Source: Mycobacterium malmoense (lineage in GTDB: Bacteria > Actinomycetota > Actinomycetes > Mycobacteriales > Mycobacteriaceae). From it: 64,000 nucleotides of DNA. The stretch spans positions 4,030,001-4,094,000 of the forward strand of contig NZ_CP080999.1 in NCBI RefSeq assembly GCF_019645855.1, in the 5' to 3' direction. Below are positions 8,225-17,594 of this stretch, piece after piece; position 1 is the first letter of the stretch; every line of letters begins with the position of its first letter. The notes under the pieces were generated by a model, which worked only from the letters and a program-made list of their open reading frames with translations, did not search any database and was not told the DNA's origin. The translations under genes were made by a program, and so were the position numbers.

Positions 8225-10831
8225 TTAGCCCAAGCCGGCCCGTGCCGGCAACGATGCCAATGGTGCATAGGTAGTGGTGCGCTGGCGCGCCGGGCGGCCG
8301 ATGCCCTCGGCGATCGCGACCAGCTCGGCCACCGTCTTCGACGAGCCGTATTCTGATCCGGCCATCCGCGAGATGGTCTCCTCCATCAGCGTGCCGCCCA
8401 GGTCGTCCGCGCCACCGCGCAGCATCACCCGCGTCCGCTCGACACCAAGCTTGACCCAGCTGGTCTGGATGTGGGAAATGCGGCCGTGCAACATGATCCG
8501 CGCCAGGGCATGCACCGCCCGATTGTCGCGATGGGTGGGCCCGGGCCGGGCCGCGCCGGCCAGATACAGCGGCGAATTCTGGTGCACGAAGGGCAGCGGC
8601 ACGAACTCGGTGAAACCGCCGGTGCGGTCCTGGATTTCGCGCAGCACGTTGAGGTGGGCTACCCAGTGCCGCGGGGTGTCGACGTGCCCGTACATCATCG
8701 TCGAGGACGACCGCAGGCCCACCTCGTGCGCGGTGGTCACGATCTCGATCCACAGCGACGTCGGCAACTTGCCTTTGGTGAGCACCCAGCGCACCTCGTC
8801 GTCCAGGATCTCGGCGGCGGTGCCGGGGATGGTGTCTAGGCCGGCCTCGCGCAGGCCGATCAGCCAGTCGCGAATGCTCAACCCGCTCTTGGTCACACCG
8901 TTGGCGATCTCCATCGGGGAGAACGCATGCACGTGCATCGACGGCACCCGGGCCTTGACGGCGCGCACCAGGTCGGCGTAGCCGGTGACCGGCAGCTCGG
9001 GGTCGATCCCGCCCTGCATGCACACCTCGGTGGCGCCGGCGACGTGCGCCTCCCAGGCGCGGTCGGCGACCTCCTCGGTGGACAGCGAGTAGGCGTCGGC
9101 GTCGCCCTTGCGTTGCGCGAACGCGCAGAACCGGCAGCCGGTATAGCAGATGTTGGTGAAGTTGATGTTGCGGTTCACCACGAAGGTGACGTCATCACCG
9201 ACGGTGTCACGACGCAACGAATCCGCCAGTGCAGCAACGGCTTCCAGCGCAGTGCCGTCGGCCGACGCCAACGCCAGGTATTCGTCGTCGCTGCAGCCGG
9301 CGGGGTCGCGTTCCGCCGCGGCCAGCGCGGCGAGCACGTCGGTGTCGATGCGCTCGGGGGCCGCGGCGGCCAGCTCGTGCACGTGCGCCCGGATCGATTC
9401 CCAATCGCCGAAGGCGCTGTCGAGGTCGCCGCGAGTCTCGGTGTTGCGGCCCTCGGTGTCGATCGCCGCGTTGAGGTCCACCCGTCCGGAGGACTCCACG
9501 TCGTCGGGCTCCTGCCAGGGCATGCCCACCGGGTTGACGTCGCGAGCCAGCCCGGTCGCCGGATCGGCCAGCGCCACAACGTGTCCCCGCACCCGCGGGT
9601 CGATCCACGCCGCCCCGGCCTGGACGTATTTGGGCTGCGCGGTCAGCCGCTGCGCCAACTCGTAGCCGGCTTCGGCGGTCACGGCGGCCAGGTCGTCCAA
9701 AGCGGGCCAGGGCCGTTCCGGGTTGACGTGGTCGGGCGTCAGCGGCGACACGCCGCCCCAATCGTCGACCCCGGCGCCAATCAGTGCCAGGCACTCGTCG
9801 CGGGACACCAGGTTTGGCGGCGCCTGGATCCGCATGCCCGGGCCGAGCACCAGCCGCGCCACCGCCACCGTCGCCAGGTAGTCCTCGATCCCGGCGTCGG
9901 GCATGGCGGCCATCGCGGTGTGTTCCTTCGCCCGGAAGTTTTGCACGATCACTTCCTGGACATGCCCGAACTCCTTGTGCGACTTGCGAATCGCGTGCAA
10001 GGTGTCGGCGCGTTCGGGCAGCGTCTCGCCGATGCCGACCAGCAGGCCGGTGGTGAACGGAATGGACAACCGGCCCGCGTCGGTCAGGGTGCGCAGCCGC
10101 ACCGCCGGGTCCTTGTCCGGGCTGCCATAGTGCGCAAGCCCTTTCGTCTCGAACAGCCGCCGCGACGTCGTCTCGAGCATCATGCCCATCGACGGCGCCA
10201 CCGGCTTGAGCCGCGACATCTCCGACCAGCTCATCACGCCGGGGTTCAAGTGCGGCAGCAGCCCGGTTTCCTCCAGCACCCGGATCGCCATCGCCCGCAC
10301 ATAGGACAGCGTCGAGTCGTAGCCTCGCTCGCCGAGCCACTGGCGCGCCTCCGGCCAGCGACCCTCTGGCCGGTCGCCGAGGGTGAATAATGCTTCCTTG
10401 CAACCGAGTTCGGCTCCGCGGCGGGCGATGTCGAGGATCTCGTCGGGTTCCAGATACATGCCGGCACCCTGGGCCCGCAGCCTGCCCGGCACGGTGACAA
10501 AGGTGCAGTAGTGGCAATTGTCGCGGCACAGGTGGGTGACCGGGACGAACACCTTGCGCGAATACGTAATCGGCAACCGGCCGCCAGGCCCGCGCCGCCC
10601 GGCCGACTCCAGACCCGCGTCGCGCACCCGCGCCGCGCTCGCGCACAGATCGGCGAGGTCCTCGCCGCGCGCCGTCATCGCGACGGCCGCCTCGTCGACG
10701 TTCAGCGCAACCCCGTCCCGGGCCCGCCGCAGGACCCGTCGCAGTGCCGACGCCGGGGCCCTATGCGGGGCCTTGGCCGGGATGACGGGGCTGGGCAGAG
10801 CGATGGGCGCCGGAGGCTCCGGCGACCCCAT
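8225..10831 (-). CDS. fbiC: 7,8-didemethyl-8-hydroxy-5-deazariboflavin (FO) synthase
   Basis: Makes the deazaflavin chromophore of coenzyme F420 from tyrosine and the riboflavin precursor 5-amino-6-ribitylamino-uracil. It is the actinobacterial fusion of two radical SAM halves. The CofG-like N-terminal half carries CRDNCHYC (CxxxCxxC) and the CofH-like C-terminal half carries CYTGCRFC. Length is 868 residues from ATG 10831, against 856 in M. tuberculosis. Another in-frame start 60 bases upstream is possible and no strong ribosome-binding site decides. F420 made here would serve enzymes such as the Rv1155-like protein at 44.2 kb. Confidence 0.96.
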   Translation of the reverse strand: MGSPEPPAPIALPSPVIPAKAPHRAPASALRRVLRRARDGVALNVDEAAVAMTARGEDLADLCASAARVRDAGLESAGRRGPGGRLPITYSRKVFVPVTHLCRDNCHYCTFVTVPGRLRAQGAGMYLEPDEILDIARRGAELGCKEALFTLGDRPEGRWPEARQWLGERGYDSTLSYVRAMAIRVLEETGLLPHLNPGVMSWSEMSRLKPVAPSMGMMLETTSRRLFETKGLAHYGSPDKDPAVRLRTLTDAGRLSIPFTTGLLVGIGETLPERADTLHAIRKSHKEFGHVQEVIVQNFRAKEHTAMAAMPDAGIEDYLATVAVARLVLGPGMRIQAPPNLVSRDECLALIGAGVDDWGGVSPLTPDHVNPERPWPALDDLAAVTAEAGYELAQRLTAQPKYVQAGAAWIDPRVRGHVVALADPATGLARDVNPVGMPWQEPDDVESSGRVDLNAAIDTEGRNTETRGDLDSAFGDWESIRAHVHELAAAAPERIDTDVLAALAAAERDPAGCSDDEYLALASADGTALEAVAALADSLRRDTVGDDVTFVVNRNINFTNICYTGCRFCAFAQRKGDADAYSLSTEEVADRAWEAHVAGATEVCMQGGIDPELPVTGYADLVRAVKARVPSMHVHAFSPMEIANGVTKSGLSIRDWLIGLREAGLDTIPGTAAEILDDEVRWVLTKGKLPTSLWIEIVTTAHEVGLRSSSTMMYGHVDTPRHWVAHLNVLREIQDRTGGFTEFVPLPFVHQNSPLYLAGAARPGPTHRDNRAVHALARIMLHGRISHIQTSWVKLGVERTRVMLRGGADDLGGTLMEETISRMAGSEYGSSKTVAELVAIAEGIGRPARQRTTTYAPLASLPARAGLG

Positions 10832-11066
10832 TGTTAGCGGCACGTTGGTGTAACTTCCCCACGATCGAATTTCATCCGCGCGTCCCAACACTTAATCCTG
10901 GGCAACGGTGCCATATGCGCAACAGTAGCGCCCGGCCGCGGCCCGCCCACGGCCGACGCCCCCGCGTCGAAACCGCCCGCGGGTGCGTTGCTCAATGTTT
11001 GGCGACTCGCTCATCGTCGGCCCGGGATCGCGATACCATCCGTGCGTAGCTCAGGGAAGGTGCGAG

Positions 11067-11945
11067 ATGTCTTTCGTACTCGCGGCCCCGGAGGCGCTGG
11101 TCACGGCGGCTTCGGATTTGGCCGGCATCGGGTCGTCGCTCGGCACGGCCAGCGCGGCGGCCGCGGCCCCGACCACCGGGGTGCTGGCCGCGGCCGCCGA
11201 CCAAGTGTCGACACAGGTCGCCGCGCTGCTTTCCGAGCATGGGGTGGGGTATCAGCAGCTGAGCGCGGGGCTGTCGGCGTTTCACGAGCAGTTCGTGCAG
11301 ACTTTGAGCGCCGGTGCGAACACGTATGCGGCGGCCGAGGCCAATGCCGCGCAGACCCTGGTGAACGCGGTGAATGCGCCGGCGGAGGCGGTCCTGGGCC
11401 AGCCACTGATCGGGGGCGGCGGCGCGGTCGGCAGCGTCTTCTCCAATGCCGTGAACCGCATCGAAAGCGCGGCGCTGGGCGGCAGCGGTGTCGCCGGGCT
11501 GCTCGGTAGCGGCTCGGGTCTTCTCGACGGCGGCCGCGCGCTCGCGAGTGCGGCCGGCGCGCTGCTTGCGCCGGCCGCCGTGACCAACGCCGCGGTGGCG
11601 CCGGCGGCGCTCACGGCCGGTTCCATCGGCGCCGCGATCGAGGGCGCCTACCTCACGATCGAGCCGTGGGTGCAGTACGGCTTCAACCTCGCTGCGTGGG
11701 CGCTGGGCTACGTGCCCTTGGTCGGCGTGTTGGCTCCGCAGATCAACTTCCTCTACTACCTGTTCGAGCCCATCGTGCAGAGCGTTCTGTTCAACACGAT
11801 CGACTTCCTCGACGGGGCAGTCAGTCTCAGTCAGGGCCTGAACAACATCTGGGCGAGCACAACGGCGTCGATCAACCAGTTCATCAACACCGAGATCAAC
11901 TGGGTGCACGGCTTCCTGCCGCCGCTCCCGCCCGTCACCCCGTAG
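11067..11945 (+). CDS. PE family protein
   Basis: Begins with a typical PE domain (MSFVLAAPEALVTAASDLAG, about 98 residues) containing the type VII secretion motif YAAAE, and should be exported through an ESX system. Residues 100-200 are Ala/Gly-rich. The last 90 residues contain hydrophobic and aromatic segments (EPWVQYGFNLAAWALGYVPL) unlike PGRS repeats, and may associate with the outer membrane. ATG 11067 follows GGGAAGG. It lies next to fbiC, where M. tuberculosis has PE12. No PPE partner is adjacent. Function unknown. Confidence 0.88.
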   Translation: MSFVLAAPEALVTAASDLAGIGSSLGTASAAAAAPTTGVLAAAADQVSTQVAALLSEHGVGYQQLSAGLSAFHEQFVQTLSAGANTYAAAEANAAQTLVNAVNAPAEAVLGQPLIGGGGAVGSVFSNAVNRIESAALGGSGVAGLLGSGSGLLDGGRALASAAGALLAPAAVTNAAVAPAALTAGSIGAAIEGAYLTIEPWVQYGFNLAAWALGYVPLVGVLAPQINFLYYLFEPIVQSVLFNTIDFLDGAVSLSQGLNNIWASTTASINQFINTEINWVHGFLPPLPPVTP

Positions 11946-11954
11946 CGCGGCTGG

Positions 11955-12326
11955 TCAGCGGTAGCGGCTGCGCCGCCACAACACCCACGCCGGCGGCGTC
12001 ACTCCCAGCGCGATCAGCAGCGGGGCCCCGTAGGCCATCAGGCCCGCGCCCCCCAAGATGACGTCGTCGGCGGGACCGCCCATGCTCATCGCGGCCACCG
12101 TGAGCAGCCACGTCCACAAGGGCAACGCGGCCACCCGCGGCGACCGGGTCCATCGCCCGGCGGCCCAGACCAGTGCGGCGTTGAGCAATCCGGAGAGCAA
12201 TCCACTGATGGGAAAAGGAACCGTGCCGATATAGAAGGGCAGCAGCAGCGCCCCGGCTAGCGCGGATAGAACGCCGTCGACCGCCAAGAGCGCCAAGACA
12301 ACGAAACGAATCGCCGGATCTGCCAC
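11955..12326 (-). CDS. Small integral membrane protein (Rv1171-like)
   Basis: 123-residue protein with four predicted membrane segments, including FVVLALLAVDGVLSALAGAL and PLWTWLLTVAAMSM, and a basic tail (WVLWRRSRYR). It resembles mycobacterial Rv1171, of unknown function. GTG 12326 is preferred because the family begins near there; the frame is open to GTG 12416, and the extra 30 residues are polar and overlap the small ORF upstream. It lies downstream of mshB and probably shares its transcript. Confidence 0.75.
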   Translation of the reverse strand: MADPAIRFVVLALLAVDGVLSALAGALLLPFYIGTVPFPISGLLSGLLNAALVWAAGRWTRSPRVAALPLWTWLLTVAAMSMGGPADDVILGGAGLMAYGAPLLIALGVTPPAWVLWRRSRYR

Positions 12327-12367
12327 GCCGCCGTCTTCGACATGGGCGGCGCGTTGCTTGGTTTCGG

Positions 12368-12475
12368 TCAGGTCGGAACGCTGTCGATTTGCGACAGTAT
12401 CGAACCGATAACCCACTGCAGACTGTCGAGCCGGTCCTGCCAGTGCTGCATGTTCGGGTCCATGTCCGGGTCCAT
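12368..12475 (-). CDS. Small ORF of 35 aa between mshB and the membrane protein
   Basis: Encodes MDPDMDPNMQHWQDRLDSLQ followed by 15 more residues and TGA. ATG 12475 has an excellent ribosome-binding site, GGAAGG, seven bases upstream, much better than those of its neighbours. It starts 33 bases after the mshB stop and is in a different frame from the following gene. No domain is recognised; the acidic, amphipathic sequence could be a real microprotein or a leader controlling the downstream gene. Confidence 0.55.
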   Translation of the reverse strand: MDPDMDPNMQHWQDRLDSLQWVIGSILSQIDSVPT

Positions 12476-12508
12476 GCGAATTCCTTCCGTGGCTGCCTGG
12501 TTGGCAGC

Positions 12509-13414
12509 CTACCGCGTCACGGCCGCAATGAAATCAAGTCCCGCGAGCAGATCTGTTTCCCAGCCGCGCTCGTCGCGCTCCCCCGCCGGGCCGGCCGCCA
12601 GGACATAGTGCTCGTCGGCGAGGATCGGCAGGGCCACGTTGTTCGACAGGGCGCAGGCCCGGCCCGTCGGGCCGACGACAACCTGGGTCGCGTGCGCGGC
12701 GAGTGCGGCCACCTTGGCGACGCGCGCCTCGGGTGCGGCCTGCACGACGGCGTCGATGTCGGAGTCCGCATACCCGAAGTCGAACCCTTCTTTCGGCGGG
12801 ATCATCCACCCGGGCCGCAGGTCCTCGCCATCGAGCTCGCGCCAACCCGCCTCGAACGCGCTTGCGGCCATGACCGTCCAGTAGAACTTCGGCACCGTCC
12901 ACGGCTCCCCCGGGTAGTCGGCCCCCGAACCGGCCACACCCACCGCGGCCGTCGTGACGGCGTGGGTGCGGACGTGGTCGGGGTGGCCGTAGCCGCCGCC
13001 CGGATCGTAGGTCACGACGACGTGGGGGCGCTGCTCGCGGATGATCGCGACGAGCGCGCCAACGGCCTCGCGTTCGTCGGCGTCGACGAACCTCTGGCGA
13101 CGCCGCCTCGGAGTGCCGCTCATCCCCGAGTCGCGCCATCGGCCCGCGCCGCCGAGATAGCTGGGTTCGCCGACCCCCAGCGCCCGCAGCGCGGCGGTGA
13201 GCTCGCCGATGCGGTAGCCGCCGAGTTGGTCCGCGCGCTCGACCGCGAGCTCGGCCCAGCGGTCGCCGATGACCTCGCCCTCCTCGCCGAGCGTGCAGGT
13301 GACGACCCGCACCTGTGCCCCCCGGGCGGTGTAGTGCGCGATGGTGGCGCCGTTGCTGAGGCTCTCGTCGTCGGGATGTGCGTGGACGAACAGCAGCCGC
13401 GGAGTCTCAGGCAT
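12509..13414 (-). CDS. mshB: GlcNAc-Ins deacetylase (mycothiol biosynthesis)
   Basis: Zinc-dependent N-acetyl-1-D-myo-inositol-2-amino-2-deoxy-alpha-D-glucopyranoside deacetylase, the second step of mycothiol synthesis in the cytosol. Zinc ligands and catalytic Asp are in HAHPDDE (residues 11-17) and GYGHPDH (near 143-149). Length 301 residues agrees with the family. It heads a probable minus-strand unit with the small ORF and the Rv1171-like gene. Confidence 0.97.
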   Translation of the reverse strand: MPETPRLLFVHAHPDDESLSNGATIAHYTARGAQVRVVTCTLGEEGEVIGDRWAELAVERADQLGGYRIGELTAALRALGVGEPSYLGGAGRWRDSGMSGTPRRRRQRFVDADEREAVGALVAIIREQRPHVVVTYDPGGGYGHPDHVRTHAVTTAAVGVAGSGADYPGEPWTVPKFYWTVMAASAFEAGWRELDGEDLRPGWMIPPKEGFDFGYADSDIDAVVQAAPEARVAKVAALAAHATQVVVGPTGRACALSNNVALPILADEHYVLAAGPAGERDERGWETDLLAGLDFIAAVTR

Positions 13415-13496
13415 GGACGAACCCTACCCCCGTGGTCGCGCCGGCCGGTTTCGTCAGGTCTAACCGAATAGGAACGCGGACGGCTACTATCGACAA

Positions 13497-14108
13497 ATGC
13501 CGCAGGTCCAAGCAACCCCGAAGTGCAGCCGGAGCCGCCGGCGAGGCGAGGTCCTCGAACGCGCGCTCTACGAGGCCACGCTGGCGGAGCTGGCCGAGGT
13601 GGGTTATGGCGGGCTGACGATGGAAGGGATCGCGGCGCGCGCCCACACCGGCAAGGCGGCGCTGTACCGACGCTGGGCGAGCAAGCACGACTTGGTGCAC
13701 GCCGCTTTGGTTTTCGCTCTGCCGCCGGTGCCCGAGGCACGCGCCGGGTGGTCGGCCAGAGAAAATCTGCTGGCGATGTTCACCGCCCACCGTGACATCC
13801 TCGCCGGAAAGACCGCCTTTCCCGGCCTGGATGTCATCCACCAGCTCCTTCACGAACCGGAAATGCGCGCCATCTTCGCCGACGCCGTGGTGGGCCCGCG
13901 GCTCAAGCTCGTCGAATCCATCCTGCAGGCCGCCGTCGACGACGGCGATCTGGACCGGGCCATGCTCACCCCGCTGACGGCACGGGTCGGACCGGCGTTG
14001 ATCAACCAGCACTTCCTACTCAACGGATCGCCGCCGAACCGGCGCGAGCTGGCACTCATCGTCGACACCGTGATCCCGCCACGAGCGGAGGCGCCGCGCG
14101 CCGGCTGA
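13497..14108 (+). CDS. TetR family transcriptional regulator (Rv1167c-like)
   Basis: 203 residues. The N-terminal helix-turn-helix spans about residues 20-66 (GLTMEGIAARAHTGKAALYR), followed by an all-helical ligand-binding domain of the TetR_C type. It is divergent from mshB with 82 bp between starts, so it may repress itself or mshB. In M. tuberculosis Rv1167c lies in the same neighbourhood. The ligand is not predictable. Confidence 0.88.
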   Translation: MPQVQATPKCSRSRRRGEVLERALYEATLAELAEVGYGGLTMEGIAARAHTGKAALYRRWASKHDLVHAALVFALPPVPEARAGWSARENLLAMFTAHRDILAGKTAFPGLDVIHQLLHEPEMRAIFADAVVGPRLKLVESILQAAVDDGDLDRAMLTPLTARVGPALINQHFLLNGSPPNRRELALIVDTVIPPRAEAPRAG

Positions 14109-14269
14109 CGAGCCGACCCGCGGCGCCGAAATCGACGGTAGCGCGACGCCTACCCGCACTTGCCCACGCCAACGCAGATCTCAACGCGCGGTGGGCCAGA
14201 TGTCGGCGTCGCGTAACGCACACACACAGCAGTCGCGCTACATCAACACCAGAAGTTGGGCCTGACCAC
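14109..14269. other. Intergenic region between converging TetR and PE genes
   Basis: No gene, no strong hairpin. The sequence contains alternating CA/AC near 14220 (cacacacacag). Nothing else seen. Confidence 0.5.
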
Positions 14270-16030
14270 TTAGGCGCTCAGGAGGAGGCCGCCGAGGTCG
14301 GCGCCGAGCGCCAAGCTCTGGTCGAAGATGCCCTCGAGGCCGCCGATACCACCGTTGGTGTTGAAGGCTCCCCCGCCGCCTCCGGTCAGGAAGGCACCCG
14401 CGTCCAGCGCGGGAACCTGCGCTCCGCCCAACAGGCTGTTGACGGTTTGCTCACCGGTGAGCAAGACCAGGTTACCGACATTGAAGGCCCGGTTGAGCGC
14501 GCCGTTGAGGGCATTGGGGCCGAAGATGCTTGCCTCCCAGGCCAATTCGTTGCTCAACAGGTTCGTGTTGAAGCCCGTTTCCGCGGTGACTAGGTTGCCA
14601 AGGAAATTGATCTGGCCCGCGGCGAGCCCCTGCAACCCCGCGATCGGCGCCGCCACCAACGCCGCCCCCGTCGTAGGAAGCCCGGCGAACAGCGACCCGT
14701 TGAGCACCCCGCTCAACGATGCCTGCAACCCCGCGGCGGTGATCGCCGCGCTCAGCGCGGCCTGTAGGGATCCGTTGCCGGTCAACGCGCTCGCGACCGC
14801 GCCGATGACGTTGAGGTCGAACAAGAATTTGGTGTCCACGGCGCCCAGCAGTCCGCCGATCGCGCCGCCGCCGATAACGCCGCTCAGGGGGCCCACCAAA
14901 AGGTTGGCGCCGGTGAAGGTCGCCGGGAACGGCACACCCAACAGGCTGTCGAAGGCCGCCTCACCGGTGCCAAGCACCATGTTCCAGAAGTTGTAGGTGC
15001 TGTCGATCACGCCACCCACCGCGCCGGTACCGCCGAAGAGGGCCGTCTCCAGCGCCGCCTCCTGGCCGGTCAGTGCCGCGTTGAAGCCAAGCTCTGCGTT
15101 GAGCAAAGTGGTATTGAAGCCCGTCTCCATCGCCTGGAGCTGGGCGAAGAATGTGGCCGGCGAGCCCGCCGTCAACAGCGCCTGGAAAGGCGCAACCGCG
15201 TTTACCAGCAGGGTGGGAAGCCCGGAGAGCCCAACGGTGAGTCCGCCGGTCAGCGCAGCGTTGAGTTGGGCACTCAGCCCGGAAAGCCCTGCACTAATGC
15301 TGGCACCCAGGCTGGGGCTGATACCAAAGATGGAGCCGAAGGCAGCAAGCGCAGCGTTCAAGTTGGTCGGCAGGGCAATGCCGAAGCCGCCCGACAACGC
15401 GGCATTCAGCGACGCGCTCAGCCCCGCAAGGTCGGCGCCCAGGCTGGCCTGCAACCCCGGCAGTCCAGCACTCAAGCCGCCCGCCAAGCCAGAAAGCCCG
15501 GCGCCCAAGCTGTTTGAGAACGCAACACCCGTCTGCGCCAACGCCGACAGCCCGCCGTTCAAGTCCGCCGCCAACGCCGCACCGAGCGGCGCCAACCCCG
15601 AAAGGCCGCCGCCGAAGCCACCCGACAACGCGGCATTGAACGACGCGCTCAGCCCCGCAATGTCGGCGCTCAAGCTTGCCTCCAGCCCCGCCAGCCCAGC
15701 GCCGAAGTCCAGCCCAAACGCGGGAGCCGCGCTCGCCAGGGTCTGCACGACGTTGGCTTCGGCGGCCGCATACGTGCTCGCGCCCGAGGTCAGAGCCGAG
15801 ACGAACCGCTCATGAAACATCGCCGCCTGCGCGCTGAGCTGCTGGTAGCCCGCCGCGTGCTCGGAAAACAGCGCGGCGATCTGTGCCGACACCTCATCGG
15901 CGGCAGCGGGCAACACACCCGTCGTCGCGGCCGCCGCGGCGAAGTTGGCCGAACCGATCGTGGAACCAATATTCGCCAAATCCGTTGCCGCCGTGGCGAT
16001 AAAGTCCGGCGTTGCGATCAGAAAAGACAC
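14270..16030 (-). CDS. PE family protein with long Leu/Ser/Gly-rich repeats
   Basis: 586-residue PE protein. The PE domain (about residues 1-100, with YAAAEANVVQTL) is followed by residues 110-290 made of imperfect repeats of the type GLSGLxAxLxAxLxGL and LSASLNAALSGGFG, then two copies of a module seen also in the next PE protein (about 300-370 and 460-586). It is not a PGRS array. GTG 16030 is used, with GGGGAGG spaced about five bases upstream. Expected to be exported by a type VII system. Function unknown. Confidence 0.88.
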   Translation of the reverse strand: MSFLIATPDFIATAATDLANIGSTIGSANFAAAAATTGVLPAAADEVSAQIAALFSEHAAGYQQLSAQAAMFHERFVSALTSGASTYAAAEANVVQTLASAAPAFGLDFGAGLAGLEASLSADIAGLSASFNAALSGGFGGGLSGLAPLGAALAADLNGGLSALAQTGVAFSNSLGAGLSGLAGGLSAGLPGLQASLGADLAGLSASLNAALSGGFGIALPTNLNAALAAFGSIFGISPSLGASISAGLSGLSAQLNAALTGGLTVGLSGLPTLLVNAVAPFQALLTAGSPATFFAQLQAMETGFNTTLLNAELGFNAALTGQEAALETALFGGTGAVGGVIDSTYNFWNMVLGTGEAAFDSLLGVPFPATFTGANLLVGPLSGVIGGGAIGGLLGAVDTKFLFDLNVIGAVASALTGNGSLQAALSAAITAAGLQASLSGVLNGSLFAGLPTTGAALVAAPIAGLQGLAAGQINFLGNLVTAETGFNTNLLSNELAWEASIFGPNALNGALNRAFNVGNLVLLTGEQTVNSLLGGAQVPALDAGAFLTGGGGGAFNTNGGIGGLEGIFDQSLALGADLGGLLLSA

Positions 16031-16209
16031 ACTTACCTCCCCGGCTCAGCACAACCCTGATCGCTATATCCCCCTGGCCCGAGCGTGCGGGGTGTCGCGA
16101 TGGCGGCAGCGTATCGTTATGTCGACGCGAAAACGCCTATTTGCACTAACTAAGTTTGTGGATATTCGGTCCGGTTAAACCCGCCGTTTTTTGGCCCGCG
16201 CCAATGCAA

Positions 16210-16251
16210 AAGCCTCGACGTTCACGTCGGCGTCGCACGCCGGCGAGAGGC
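16210..16251 (-). terminator. Probable intrinsic terminator after the second PE gene
   Basis: Minus-strand hairpin with outer GCCTC/GAGGC and inner GGCGT/ACGCC pairs, followed by TTTTG, starting 35 bases after the stop at 16286. Confidence 0.45.
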
Positions 16252-16285
16252 CCCTACCGCGCCCCAAATCGCGCGGCCGTCACGC

Positions 16286-17434
16286 CTACCCGCCCAGGAC
16301 GAGGCCGGCCAGGTCGGCGCCGGCCGCCAGGCTCTGATCGAAGGCGCCCACCAGGCCACCGATCGCGCCGCTGTTGAACACCTGCTGGCCACTGCCGGTG
16401 AGCAGGCTCTGGAAGAAGGCCGGCTGCGCGACTTGCGCACCCGAAAGAGTGTTGAAGGCCTGCTCGCCGGTGCCCAGCAGCAGGTTGCCGACGTTGAAGC
16501 TGCGGTTGACGACACCGTTGAGCGCGCTGTTGGTGCCGAAGACAGCCTGCTCCAACCCCAGCTCGTTGGTCAGCAGCGCATTGTTGAAACCGAATTCGCC
16601 GCCGACCAGATTGGTGTTGAAGCCGATCTGCGCCGCCTCGATTTGCTGCAAGAAATTGGCCGGCGCGCTCAGCAACGCCGCCTGCGTTTGCGCCGGCAGC
16701 ACACTCAACAGCGCCTGACCGGGCTGACTGCCCAGGAGGATGCCAGCAAAGTCGGCGCCGACCACCAGGCTCTGGTCGAAGGAGCCCAGCGGGCCGCCGA
16801 TCGCGCCGCTGTTGAAGACCCCGGTGGTGCTGGTGAGCAAGGTCTGGGTCAAGTTCGCCGTGACCGGCGCGCCTACCAGGCTGTTGATCGCTTGCTCACC
16901 CGTGCCCACCAGCAGGTTGCCGGCGTTGAAGCCGCGGTTGATCACACCGTTGAGAGCGCTATCGGTGCCGAAAATGGCTTGTTCGAGCCCGATTTCGTTG
17001 GTCAGCAGCCAATGGTTGAGGCCAAGTTCGCCGTTCACCAGATTGGTGTTGAAGTTGACCTCCGCCGCCTCGAGTTGCTGCAAGATGCTGGCGGGTGAGC
17101 TCGCCGCCACCGCCTGGGCCGGCGCGGCCACCTCACCCGCCAGCGTCTGCACGACATTGGCCTCGGCACTGGCATACGCGCTCGCACCGGCGGACATCGC
17201 CTGCACGAACTGTTGATGGAACTGCGCCGCCTGGGCACTGAGCGCCTGATATGCCTGACCGTGCGCGCCGAACAATGCCGCGATCCCCGCCGACACCTCA
17301 TCGAGGGCGGCCGGCATAACCCCCGTTGTCGCGACGGCCGCCGCGCTGTTGGCCGAGATTATCGTCGAACCAATACCGGCCAAGTCCGTTGCCGCGGCGG
17401 ACACCATCTCCGGTGCCGCGATCAGAAAAGACAT
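16286..17434 (-). CDS. PE family protein with duplicated C-terminal module
   Basis: 382-residue PE protein. After the PE domain (about 1-105, containing YASAEANVVQTLAGE) the rest is two copies of a roughly 125-residue unit (about 115-243 and 255-382). Each unit runs LQQxEAAxxxFNTNLVxGE, then FGTxSALNGVxNRxFNxGNL, then an ending GAxGGxxGxFDQSLxxGADxAG. Start: GGAGG lies three bases before ATG 17437 and six before ATG 17434; I prefer 17434. The same module occurs in the PE gene downstream, pointing to shared origin. It lies opposite lpqW in the PE11/PPE17 position of M. tuberculosis, without a PPE partner. Confidence 0.88.
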   Translation of the reverse strand: MSFLIAAPEMVSAAATDLAGIGSTIISANSAAAVATTGVMPAALDEVSAGIAALFGAHGQAYQALSAQAAQFHQQFVQAMSAGASAYASAEANVVQTLAGEVAAPAQAVAASSPASILQQLEAAEVNFNTNLVNGELGLNHWLLTNEIGLEQAIFGTDSALNGVINRGFNAGNLLVGTGEQAINSLVGAPVTANLTQTLLTSTTGVFNSGAIGGPLGSFDQSLVVGADFAGILLGSQPGQALLSVLPAQTQAALLSAPANFLQQIEAAQIGFNTNLVGGEFGFNNALLTNELGLEQAVFGTNSALNGVVNRSFNVGNLLLGTGEQAFNTLSGAQVAQPAFFQSLLTGSGQQVFNSGAIGGLVGAFDQSLAAGADLAGLVLGG

Positions 17435-17594
17435 CATCCACCTCCGCCCAGGGCATCACGACTGGGCGGCCCCGACCCCGTCGCACAGAATCTTAACGAC
17501 GAGCGGAGCCTATCGCCACCGCCTCGCGAAAACAGACAATTCCGAAAAAAGCCGTTTTCACGGCATGTCGGGTGGCCCGCGAGCAAACACGAGC

